Below are positions 35,005 to 42,341 of a DNA stretch of 45,513 nt, in pieces. The position numbers and the translations under genes were made by a program. Within the stretch, counting starts at the first letter, position 1, and each line of letters starts with the position of its first letter. Below the pieces are notes generated by a model. It was not told the origin of the DNA and made no database searches. It was given only the letters and a program-made list of their open reading frames with translations. This stretch comes from JAHECQ01 sp047638695 (GTDB taxonomy: Bacteria > Actinomycetota > Acidimicrobiia > Acidimicrobiales > SZUA-35): NCBI GenBank assembly GCA_047638695.1, contig JBLINY010000030.1:1-45513 (forward strand), in the 5' to 3' direction.

Positions 35005-36180
35005 TCATCGATCGATATCTCCGAGAATGAAGTAGAGGCTGGCCAAGATGGTGATGACGTCGGGCACGTACGCCCCCTTCAACAACCATGGACTGATCGA
35101 CATGTTAGAAAAACTGGCCGACCGGATCTTGACTCGGAACGGTTCAAGACCACCTTGGCTGACGACGTAGTAGCCCATAATGCCAAGCGGATTCTCGGTC
35201 TCGACGTAGGCCTCGCCCTCGGTCACCTTGATGATGCGGGGCACCTTGGCCATGATCGGGCCCGACGGAATGCCGTCGAGCAATTGCTCAACGATCTTGC
35301 ACGACTCGCGAACTTCTTGCAGCCGCACCCAGTACCGAGCAAACGAATCGCCGTCGGGATGGGTCCAGACCTTCCAGTCGACCGCGTCATAGGCCAGACC
35401 CTTGTGTGGATTGTCGCGACGTACGTCCCAGTCGACACCCGAGGCACGAATGTTGGCGCCCGAGAGACCGTAGGAAAGGCCGACGTCAGCAGGAATAACA
35501 CCAATTCCGCGGGTACGTGCTTGGAAAATTTCGTTGCCGATCAGCAGGTCTTCCATCTCATCGCAGAAGCTGCGGATGTGGACGAGAGACTCCTTGGTTT
35601 CGGTAATCCAGCCGGCCGGGAGATCGTCTTTAACGCCACCGATGCGATCGAAGTTGGGGTGGAAACGTCCGCCTGTCGCCGACTCGATCTGATTCAGGAT
35701 GTGTTCGCGGTCTCGAAACGCATAGAAGATCGGTGACACGGCACCTAGCTGGACACCCATGTCGCCGAGGAACAACGTGATGTTGGCGATGCGAGCCATC
35801 TCGAACAGGATCGTTCGAATGTGGCGGGCCCGAGGCGGAGCCTCGATGTCCATCAGCTGCTCGGCGGCCAGAATAAATGGCACCTCATTGGCAAAGCTGC
35901 CAAGCCAGTCGATGCGGTTGATAAGCGTGGTCACCTGGGGATAGGTGCGAACTTCGGTGAGCTTCTCGTAGCCACGATGCATGTACCCCATCACCGGGTC
36001 AGCCTCGATCACCTGCTCGCCATCAAGGCGAGCGACGATGCGGAGCGTGCCGTGGGTGGCCGGGTGCTGTGGGCCGATGTTGAGGGTCATGCCCTCGGCC
36101 TCGAGTTCGACGTTCACTCGGGCGTCGGCGGCCTGGGCCGCGATGTAGGCCAACTGGCGGCGGTCGGAGATGGCGGTCAC
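35005..36180 (-). CDS. nuoD: NADH-quinone oxidoreductase-type subunit D, altered quinone pocket
   Basis: The 49-kDa-type subunit that shapes the quinone headgroup site with NuoB; 391 residues. GPQHPATHG (36-44) keeps the loop histidines, and MHRGYEKL keeps R69, the equivalent of the arginine methylated by NDUFAF7 in mitochondria. The headgroup tyrosine of canonical LDY (bovine Y108) is W92 (RIDWLG). The aspartate of canonical D-x-G-A (partner of the loop histidine) is Q144, with an Asp one turn earlier (D140). The start is GTG 36180, overlapping the nuoC stop (GTGA). Confidence 0.96.
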   Translation of the reverse strand: MTAISDRRQLAYIAAQAADARVNVELEAEGMTLNIGPQHPATHGTLRIVARLDGEQVIEADPVMGYMHRGYEKLTEVRTYPQVTTLINRIDWLGSFANEVPFILAAEQLMDIEAPPRARHIRTILFEMARIANITLFLGDMGVQLGAVSPIFYAFRDREHILNQIESATGGRFHPNFDRIGGVKDDLPAGWITETKESLVHIRSFCDEMEDLLIGNEIFQARTRGIGVIPADVGLSYGLSGANIRASGVDWDVRRDNPHKGLAYDAVDWKVWTHPDGDSFARYWVRLQEVRESCKIVEQLLDGIPSGPIMAKVPRIIKVTEGEAYVETENPLGIMGYYVVSQGGLEPFRVKIRSASFSNMSISPWLLKGAYVPDVITILASLYFILGDIDR

Positions 36181-36941
36181 GGGGAATCCTCCGGATCCCT
36201 TGAGTTGGCTTCGCCAACATCAGCAGAAACATCCTCCGGGACATCCGGAGCGGCGGCCTCGGTGTTCTCGGTGCTGGGAACCTCAGGCATCGGCTCGACA
36301 TCCACAATGCCGGGCCAGGGCTTCACGAGACGAGCCAACAGCGGGAAATCCTTACGCAGAGGATGCCCTTCGAAGTTGCCGGGCAGATAAAGGTTGCGAA
36401 GGCCCGGGTGGCCGGCGAAAGCGATACCGAACATCTCGTGGACCTCACGCTCGTGCCAATCGGCACCCGGATACACGTTGGTCCAGGTTCCGACCTCGAG
36501 ATCGTTTCCATCGACCGTGCCGGGCACGTCGGCCTTCAAGGTCACACCAAGATTGGTGGTGAGATTGTGGACACGGGCCATCACCTGGAACCGAGTGTCG
36601 CCACCGGCTACACCCTGGACGATCTCGGCGGGAGCGGCCTCAGCTTCTTCAGCAGAAAGAAGCGTGTCGACAGCCGAATCCAGCGAACGCCCAAAGGGAG
36701 ACGGCAACCAATCGATGGCCGAAAGCCAACTGAAGAAACGAAAGCGTTGGCGCTCCCGGAGATACGAAGCGGTGTCGCCCCATGCCTCACTCGATACCCG
36801 GATCCAAAGGTCTTGGCCGGGCTGGAGATGAGTTTCGACGATGGCATCGCCATATTCAGCCGTAACGGCCTCGAGAAGAGCGTCGCGGGCTTCGTCGACG
36901 ACTGCTTCTTCTACAACAGCTGCATCAGCTTCCGAAGGCAA
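36177..36941 (-). CDS. nuoC: NADH-quinone oxidoreductase-type subunit C
   Basis: The 30-kDa-type peripheral subunit, 254 residues from the chosen start. The conserved block is ADWHEREVHEMFGIAFAGHP, then GHPLRKDFPL. A 36-residue Pro/Glu/Ala-rich acidic C-terminal tail extends beyond the family core. No ATG or GTG fits; TTG 36941, inside the end of nuoB and preceded by AAGGAAG, is the best start and implies coupling to nuoB. The stop overlaps the nuoD start. Confidence 0.93.
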   Translation of the reverse strand: MPSEADAAVVEEAVVDEARDALLEAVTAEYGDAIVETHLQPGQDLWIRVSSEAWGDTASYLRERQRFRFFSWLSAIDWLPSPFGRSLDSAVDTLLSAEEAEAAPAEIVQGVAGGDTRFQVMARVHNLTTNLGVTLKADVPGTVDGNDLEVGTWTNVYPGADWHEREVHEMFGIAFAGHPGLRNLYLPGNFEGHPLRKDFPLLARLVKPWPGIVDVEPMPEVPSTENTEAAAPDVPEDVSADVGEANSRDPEDSP

Positions 36942-37428
36942 GAGGGTCTTCCTTCCACTTAGCGACCATGTCTTCGTTCTGGATCTGCTCTTGTAGCAGC
37001 ACGATGCCCTCGAGGAGAGCTTCGGGGCGTGGCGGGCAGCCCGGCACGTAGACGTCGACCGGAATAATTTGGTCAACACCCTTTGTTACCGAGTAGCTGT
37101 CCCAGTACGGGCCACCACAGTTGGCGCACGAGCCCATCGAGATCACGTACTTGGGTTCTGGCATCTGCTCGTACAAGCGGCGAATAGCAGGCGCCATCTT
37201 GTCGGTAACGGTGCCCGAAACGACAACGAGGTCGGCCTGGCGTGGGCTAGCCGGCAACGGAATCACGCCAAGGCGCATCACGTCGTAGCGGGGGGAGCCG
37301 AACGCAGCGCCCATTTCGATGGCGCAGCAGGCAAGACCCCACTGATAGACCCACAACGAGTACTTGCGGCTCGTGTTCAGGAGCGCGGTGAGAGACTTGG
37401 GAAGCTTCCCTGACTCAACCAAACCCAT
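36925..37428 (-). CDS. nuoB: NADH-quinone oxidoreductase-type subunit B
   Basis: Holds cluster N2, the last iron-sulfur cluster before quinone. It is 167 residues. The four N2 ligands are present: the tandem C34-C35 (WGLACCAIEMG), C101 (GSCANCGG) and C131 (PGCPPRPEAL). An extra cysteine, C104, sits beside the third ligand. ATG 37428 has a perfect AGGAGG 7 nt upstream, so this gene can be translated independently of nuoA although it is co-transcribed (104-bp gap). Confidence 0.97.
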   Translation of the reverse strand: MGLVESGKLPKSLTALLNTSRKYSLWVYQWGLACCAIEMGAAFGSPRYDVMRLGVIPLPASPRQADLVVVSGTVTDKMAPAIRRLYEQMPEPKYVISMGSCANCGGPYWDSYSVTKGVDQIIPVDVYVPGCPPRPEALLEGIVLLQEQIQNEDMVAKWKEDPLAFGS

Positions 37429-37449
37429 ACCGTTTGCCTCCTCTGCTAA

Positions 37450-37494
37450 CTACCGAATACTGCCCTACCGAAACCTGCACTACCGAACATTGCT
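37450..37494. repeat. Three tandem 15-bp repeats between nuoA and nuoB
   Basis: The core CTACCGAA recurs at 37450, 37465 and 37480, exactly every 15 bp, each followed by a variable seven bases such as TACTGCC, ACCTGCA and CATTGCT. The repeats lie in the 104-bp gap just before the nuoB ribosome-binding site. They could be a protein-binding array or an RNA element; no function is known to me. Confidence 0.8.
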
Positions 37495-37532
37495 CGCTGT
37501 TGCGCCCCAACCTGCGAGAAGTGGTGCGTACC

Positions 37533-37898
37533 TCAGACCCAGCGCAAGACGCCCTTGCGCCAGGCATAGCCCAGACCGAGAGCAAGAATGAAGATGAAGA
37601 TGACCATTTCCACCAGACCGAAGTAACCGTACGCCTCAAGACGTGTGGCCCAGGGAAAGATGAAGACTGCTTCAACGTCGAACATTACGAAAAGCAGAGC
37701 GAAGATGTAATAGCGGATCTGGGACTGCGACCATCCACTGCCGACAGGGTCGACACCACTCTCGTAGTTCTCGAGCTTTTGGACCGTTGGTCGATCCGGG
37801 CGAATGAAGCTGGCAAGGCCAATGAAAGTGAACACCAGCAGGAATGCGAGCGCACCAAAGAGGCCGACCAAGAGGTAGTCACGGAGGAAGTCCGACAC
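37533..37898 (-). CDS. nuoA: NADH-quinone oxidoreductase-type subunit A
   Basis: A 121-residue membrane subunit with three helices. The conserved loop motif ENYESGVDPVG (43-53) lies at the quinone-site junction, and FVMFDVEAVFIFPWA (71-85) carries the conserved acidic residues. It is the first gene of the nuoABCDHIJKLMN operon. The start is GTG 37898 without a Shine-Dalgarno, but with a promoter whose -10 ends 8 nt upstream, indicating a leaderless mRNA. Confidence 0.95.
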   Translation of the reverse strand: MSDFLRDYLLVGLFGALAFLLVFTFIGLASFIRPDRPTVQKLENYESGVDPVGSGWSQSQIRYYIFALLFVMFDVEAVFIFPWATRLEAYGYFGLVEMVIFIFILALGLGYAWRKGVLRWV

Positions 37899-37906
37899 GG
37901 GGCTGG

Positions 37907-37935
37907 ATGCTACCTGTCCGAGAGGCTCCGACCAA
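37907..37935 (-). promoter_or_regulatory. Promoter of the nuoABCDHIJKLMN operon
   Basis: Minus-strand TTGGTC (plus 37930-37935), 17 nt, TAGCAT (plus 37907-37912), then 8 nt to the nuoA GTG. Spacing is ideal and the -10 fits TANNNT; the -35 is only partly canonical. It follows directly on the terminator-like repeat at the end of the SDR gene. Confidence 0.55.
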
Positions 37936-38031
37936 AGCTCTCGGCCACGAAGTTCGGCGACGGATCACTGTTTCTGCGCCTGGCCCTCGTCCTGGCTCAC
38001 AAACTGGCCTCGGTGCGTCCGCTGCCAGCGG

Positions 38032-38059
38032 CCTCGACCGGCTGCTCAGCCGGTCGAGG
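38032..38059. terminator. Perfect 13-bp inverted repeat at the SDR stop codon
   Basis: CCTCGACCGGCTG/CAGCCGGTCGAGG separated by only CT, overlapping the SDR stop codon (38046-38048). It probably ends the SDR transcript before the nuoA promoter. No T-tract follows; a smaller GC hairpin (CCGCTG/CAGCGG) lies next to it. Confidence 0.6.
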
Positions 38060-38930
38060 TGACGTCGAGTCCAAAGAGCTCGGAGAAGCGCGCTTCGTAC
38101 TCGGCATCATCGACGATCGCGCCAAGGGCTACCCATTCTTCGTCGCTGAATCGCGAGCGATTTTGCGACAGCTCAACTCCGCCCCAACCACACGTCCAGC
38201 GAAGTTTTGCCTGGTCAGTCGTAGCGGCCTCATGAATAACATCGGCCACCTCTTGCGGTTGACCCGGCGTCTTGAGACCCTTCGCGTAAAAGGCGAACAG
38301 CCGGCGATAGTGAGCGTCGTACGCCCCGGTGGCATTTGGCGCCCCGGTGTTTTTGGCCATGATCGCGGTCCAAACAATGCCCGGTTCGATGATGGCAACT
38401 CGTACTCCGAAGGCCGCCAGCTCTTGCGCCATCCCTTCGCTCAATCCTTCGACGGCCCACTTCGATGTGACATACGGCGACTGCCCAATAGCCGCGATTC
38501 GACCCGCAATCGACGAAATGTTCACAATGCAGCCATCCCCGCGGTCGCGCATCTGAGGCAGAACAGCCTGGCTGCAACGAACAATTCCGTTCACATTCAC
38601 GTTGAACACCTCGTCGTACAACGCCGGCGTGCACTCTTCCATCACCGCGTTGCCACCGATGCCAGCGTTGTTCACCAGCACATCGACACGACCGGCGTCG
38701 CCGAGAATCTCGGCCATCGCCGTGTTTACCGAATCGGTATCGGCCACGTCACAAACAATCGGATGCACCGTGACGCCTGCTTCTATGGCCAGCGATGCCA
38801 GCTTCTCGCCCTTGTCCAAGCTCCGCATCGTCCCATATACCTTCCATCCCTTGGATGCCAGGTCAATGGCGGCAGAGCGCCCAATTCCCGAATTGCTTCC
38901 CGTGACAACAGCAACAGTTTCATTAGCCAT
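38046..38930 (-). CDS. Short-chain dehydrogenase/reductase (classical SDR)
   Basis: A 294-residue NAD(P)-dependent oxidoreductase. Rossmann motif TGSNSGIG (10-17), NNAGIGG (about 87-93), and the catalytic serine (NISSIAG) with the YxxxK pair (SPYVTSKWA) are all present, so it should be active. The classical SDR fold fits many alcohol or ketone substrates and none can be named. ATG 38930; a TAGCCT -10 (plus 38937-38942) ends 6 nt before it, so it is probably leaderless. It is divergent from dus (92-bp shared region) and upstream of nuoA, but ends in its own terminator-like repeat. Confidence 0.9.
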   Translation of the reverse strand: MANETVAVVTGSNSGIGRSAAIDLASKGWKVYGTMRSLDKGEKLASLAIEAGVTVHPIVCDVADTDSVNTAMAEILGDAGRVDVLVNNAGIGGNAVMEECTPALYDEVFNVNVNGIVRCSQAVLPQMRDRGDGCIVNISSIAGRIAAIGQSPYVTSKWAVEGLSEGMAQELAAFGVRVAIIEPGIVWTAIMAKNTGAPNATGAYDAHYRRLFAFYAKGLKTPGQPQEVADVIHEAATTDQAKLRWTCGWGGVELSQNRSRFSDEEWVALGAIVDDAEYEARFSELFGLDVTSTG

Positions 38931-39010
38931 TCTTGGAGGCTACCCACCATCTCGTTCTGGCACCGGTTGGACAGACCCTCGCGAGATCAACCGGCGCCAG
39001 CGCACGGGTC

Positions 39011-39016
39011 TACCCT
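39011..39016 (+). promoter_or_regulatory. Likely -10 element of a leaderless dus transcript
   Basis: TACCCT ends 6 nt before GTG 39023, the start that matches the Dus N-terminus. No Shine-Dalgarno or clear -35 is present. Confidence 0.4.
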
Positions 39017-39022
39017 GTAGGG

Positions 39023-40132
39023 GTGAAGATTGGTCAGCTAGATGTGCCGACGCCGGTGGTGTTAGCACCTATGGCGGGCGTTACCAACGCCCCGTTCCGA
39101 CGGTTGTGCCGCCAGTTCGGTGCCGGCCTGTACGTGAGCGAGATGATCAGTGCCAGGGCGTTGATCGAAGGCAACGAGAAAACCGACAAGCTGGCCAGCT
39201 TCGATGTCGACGAAACTCCGCGCAGTTTGCAACTCGCTGGCGTCGATCCCGGACACATGGGCGAGGCGGTCCGCCGCCTTGTCGATGAGGGTCGCGTCGA
39301 CCACATCGACCTCAACTTCGGGTGTCCGGTTCGCAAGGTGACGCGCCACGGCGGAGGCGGAGCCCTCCCCTACAAGCGCAAACTGTTTGCGGCCGTGGTG
39401 CAGGCTGCAGTCGAAGGCGCCGGCACGGTGCCGGTCACCATCAAATTCCGCGTCGGTATCGACGACGAACACCACACGTATCTCGACACCGGTCGCATCG
39501 CAGCCGACCTCGGCGTCGCCGCCCTCGCTCTGCACGGCCGCACGGTGGCGCAGCTTTACTCCGGCACCGCCGACTGGAGCTCGATCGCTCGCCTCAAGGA
39601 AGCCGTGCCGAACATCCCGGTCATGGGCAACGGCGACATTTGGGAGGCACAGGATGCCATCGACATGATGGCCCAAACCGGTTGCGATGGTGTCGTGATC
39701 GGTCGGGGATGTCTGGGTCGCCCGTGGCTCTTCGGGCAGCTCGATGCAGCACTGAACGGCGAGCCAATACCCGACCATCCGACGCTGGCCGAGGTCGTCC
39801 CGATCATGATCGAACACGCCACCGCCCTAGTGGCTTGGTTCGGCGACCATAAGGGCGTCCGTGAGTTTCGGAAACACGCCAGCTGGTATCTGAAGGGGTA
39901 CCCGGTCGGTGGTGAACTGCGGGGCTTGTTGGGGCAGATGAGCAGCCTCGAGCACCTCGTCGAGCTACTGGGTCGCCTCGACGACGCTCCACTTCCAGAG
40001 GAAAACCGTCGCGTTGCCCGTGGTCACACTCGCGGGCCACAGGTGGTCGCCCTTCCCGATAACTGGTTGGCCGACCCTGACGATGCCCTGGTCGCATCCG
40101 CAGCCGGCGACACCGCTGCCTCGGGTGGCTAG
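39023..40132 (+). CDS. tRNA-dihydrouridine synthase (DusB-like)
   Basis: FMN-dependent enzyme that reduces uridines in the tRNA D-loop. It is 369 residues. The TIM-barrel start VPTPVVLAPMAGVTNAPFRR, the catalytic-cysteine motif DLNFGCPVRKV (C101), the HGRT loop, GNGDIW and GVVIGRGCLGRPW all match the DusB/Nifr3 group. The frame is open from 38933, but residues before GTG 39023 have no family similarity, and a -10 element precedes that GTG. The C-terminal 50 residues are a poorly conserved tail. It is the only plus-strand gene in the right third and converges on the receiver-like gene (23-bp gap). Confidence 0.93.
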   Translation: MKIGQLDVPTPVVLAPMAGVTNAPFRRLCRQFGAGLYVSEMISARALIEGNEKTDKLASFDVDETPRSLQLAGVDPGHMGEAVRRLVDEGRVDHIDLNFGCPVRKVTRHGGGGALPYKRKLFAAVVQAAVEGAGTVPVTIKFRVGIDDEHHTYLDTGRIAADLGVAALALHGRTVAQLYSGTADWSSIARLKEAVPNIPVMGNGDIWEAQDAIDMMAQTGCDGVVIGRGCLGRPWLFGQLDAALNGEPIPDHPTLAEVVPIMIEHATALVAWFGDHKGVREFRKHASWYLKGYPVGGELRGLLGQMSSLEHLVELLGRLDDAPLPEENRRVARGHTRGPQVVALPDNWLADPDDALVASAAGDTAASGG

Positions 40133-40155
40133 GAGCCGCCCACCGGTGCTGGCGC

Positions 40156-40641
40156 TCAGCCGGCGGTCTCGCGGCGTGGTGCGAGCCGACGTTCGGCGAA
40201 AACCTTGCTCCAGTCTTGGATGAGGCACCGATCAGGCTGATGCCGGCGTTCGGGCATAGCACCCTCATGGGGGTTGTCCAGGAAGTCGGCGAGACTGTCG
40301 AGCGCAGCAACGATCAGATCACTGTCATCGTCGGAGACCGACTCAGCGACCGCAGGCTGGCCCTCCAGGACCCTCGGGTCGCCCGGCGTAGCGATGATGA
40401 CCAACGTGTTCGGCGACGCGATAGCGATGTCGGTGAGGACATCGCGGCCACGGAGACCGGGAGACGAATCGGACATCACGACCACCGCCGGCTGGTTTTG
40501 CTCGATCGCGAACAGCGTCTGCACCGCGTTACCAGCGACAGCGACAAGGTCAAAGCGGGAGTGGGCTCGAACCAGTTGGCGGAGACAAGCGGCAGCCAAC
40601 GGGTCTGCCACACCAAGCACGAGCGAATGAGTGTGCGCCAT
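40156..40641 (-). CDS. Degenerate response-regulator receiver domain protein
   Basis: A 161-residue stand-alone protein with a CheY-like pattern: hydrophobic first strand followed by AD instead of DD (V11-A12-D13), a possible phosphoacceptor D58 in VVMSDSSPG, and the threonine T85 in VIIATPGDP. The conserved lysine near the end of the receiver is not recognisable, and the acidic pocket lacks one residue. A basic C-terminal tail (PERRHQPDR, AERRLAPRRE) follows. No output domain or sensor kinase is nearby. It lies 62 bp downstream of nuoN2 on the same strand. A pseudo-receiver is my reading; the function is unknown. Confidence 0.6.
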   Translation of the reverse strand: MAHTHSLVLGVADPLAAACLRQLVRAHSRFDLVAVAGNAVQTLFAIEQNQPAVVVMSDSSPGLRGRDVLTDIAIASPNTLVIIATPGDPRVLEGQPAVAESVSDDDSDLIVAALDSLADFLDNPHEGAMPERRHQPDRCLIQDWSKVFAERRLAPRRETAG

Positions 40642-40703
40642 TGGTGTTATGTCGGCCGCGACCGCTCGAACGTTAGTGAAGCAGCAAATTGGCTGGTCTG
40701 GGC

Positions 40704-42341
40704 CTAGGGGCGAAGCAGGCTGAGAGCACCCGAGCCGTCGCGAAGAGCCCCGCTGACCAAGTCGGGAGCGACACCCAAGGCAATGGTGGCGAAGACGGCG
40801 AGACCGACGGCAACCAAGACCGCAGGCGGAACCACGATCGGTGGAGCCGACACGGCATCTGTGTCTTCCTCCTCGGCCCCGTCCCCTCCAATACCCTTGT
40901 CGCCTTCAATCGCCTCTTCGGGCTCCTCGCTCGACTCAAGGAACATGGCGACGACCACACGCAGGTACAGATAGGCGCCGATCACAGCGGCGATCATGGC
41001 CACTCCGGCCAGCAAGTAGTTGCCACCCTCGGCCGCCGCGGCAATCACTCGAAACTTGGCCAAGAACCCGCTCGTGAAAGGAACACCGGACTGGGCGAAC
41101 AGCAACAGGGCGAGACACCCGGCTAACACCGGGGACCGGCGGCTCAGACCTCGGTACGAAGAGATGGCGTGATCGCCATCTCCACGCCCGCCCACGACGG
41201 TGACGACGCCAAAGGTGCCGATCACCATGATCGAATAGGCCAACATGTAGAAGAGGACCGCTTGACCACCAAGAAGCGCTGTGGCCTCCGAAGTGCTGCC
41301 AGCCGCGTGCACTCCAATCAGCATGAAACCAGCGTGGGTGATCGATGAGTAGGCCAACATGCGCTTGATGTTCGTTTGCACCACGGCAAGGAACGCGCCA
41401 ACCAACAGCGTGAGAACGGCCATTGCGGCCAGGATCGGTCGCCAGTCGCCACCCATCTGCCCGAAGCCAATAACGAACACTCGGACCAGACCGGCAAACC
41501 CGGCCACCTTCACCGCCGACGCCATAAAGGCAACGACCGGAGTAGGCGCGCCCTCGTACACATCAGGTGTCCACATCTGGAACGGGGCGGCCGAGACCTT
41601 GAAACCAAAGCCGACCAACAACAGCGCCATCCCGACCAGGATCAGCGAAGAGTTCTGGGCTGGGCTCACCCCGGCCACGCCAAACCGATTGATGTTGAGG
41701 GCGATGTCGGTGAGGTTGGTTGAGCCGGTTGCGCCGTAGACCATGGCGATGCCGTACAAGAAGATGGCCGACGACAAGGCACCGAGGACGAAGTACTTGA
41801 ATCCCGCTTCCTGTGAGTCGGATCGTCGCAGATGCAGAGCGGCCAGCACATACACGGCGATCGAGAGAATCTCGAGACCGACGAAGGCGACGATGAGGTC
41901 CTCGGCCGATGCCAGCAAGATGCCTCCGCTGGCCGACATAAGAAGCAGTACGTACCACTCGGGTCCGTCGAGTCCTTCACGACGTAGATAGTCGTCAAGA
42001 ATCAACGACACCAGCAGCAGGGCGATGCAGATGACGGCGGTGACAAAGATGGTGAATCCATCCACCACGAGTGCGCGGTCCACGATGTAGAACCGGCCAT
42101 CGAGGCTGTCGTTGACCCGGCTCGACATCCAAGGCAAGAAGGCAAGCGCCGTGATCGAAAGCGCTGCGGTGAAGCCAGCCGGAATGCCGCGACCTCGTGT
42201 GGAGGGAACCAGCGAGGTGATGGTGATCAGCAGGACGCCGCCGATTGACAACACGATGAGTGGCCACATCAGCGACCATTCGACGTCCGGAACATCAATC
42301 GGCGTCGGGGCCGTTTCAAGCTGAGCCAGGAGGTTCGTCAT
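40704..42341 (-). CDS. nuoN: Second NuoN-type antiporter subunit
   Basis: NuoN-type proton-pumping subunit, 545 residues, clearly divergent from the NuoN at 27.1-28.6 kb. Canonical blocks are VGLEILSIAVYVLAAL (TM5 glutamate), GFGFKVSAAPFQMWTPDVYEGAPTP (Gln replaces the usual His after PF) and KVAGF. A charged loop (about 471-505, rich in Glu/Asp/Gly) separates the last two helices. ATG 42341 overlaps the nuoM2 stop (ATGA). It is the last gene of a second nuo operon whose start is beyond the right edge. Confidence 0.94.
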   Translation of the reverse strand: MTNLLAQLETAPTPIDVPDVEWSLMWPLIVLSIGGVLLITITSLVPSTRGRGIPAGFTAALSITALAFLPWMSSRVNDSLDGRFYIVDRALVVDGFTIFVTAVICIALLLVSLILDDYLRREGLDGPEWYVLLLMSASGGILLASAEDLIVAFVGLEILSIAVYVLAALHLRRSDSQEAGFKYFVLGALSSAIFLYGIAMVYGATGSTNLTDIALNINRFGVAGVSPAQNSSLILVGMALLLVGFGFKVSAAPFQMWTPDVYEGAPTPVVAFMASAVKVAGFAGLVRVFVIGFGQMGGDWRPILAAMAVLTLLVGAFLAVVQTNIKRMLAYSSITHAGFMLIGVHAAGSTSEATALLGGQAVLFYMLAYSIMVIGTFGVVTVVGGRGDGDHAISSYRGLSRRSPVLAGCLALLLFAQSGVPFTSGFLAKFRVIAAAAEGGNYLLAGVAMIAAVIGAYLYLRVVVAMFLESSEEPEEAIEGDKGIGGDGAEEEDTDAVSAPPIVVPPAVLVAVGLAVFATIALGVAPDLVSGALRDGSGALSLLRP

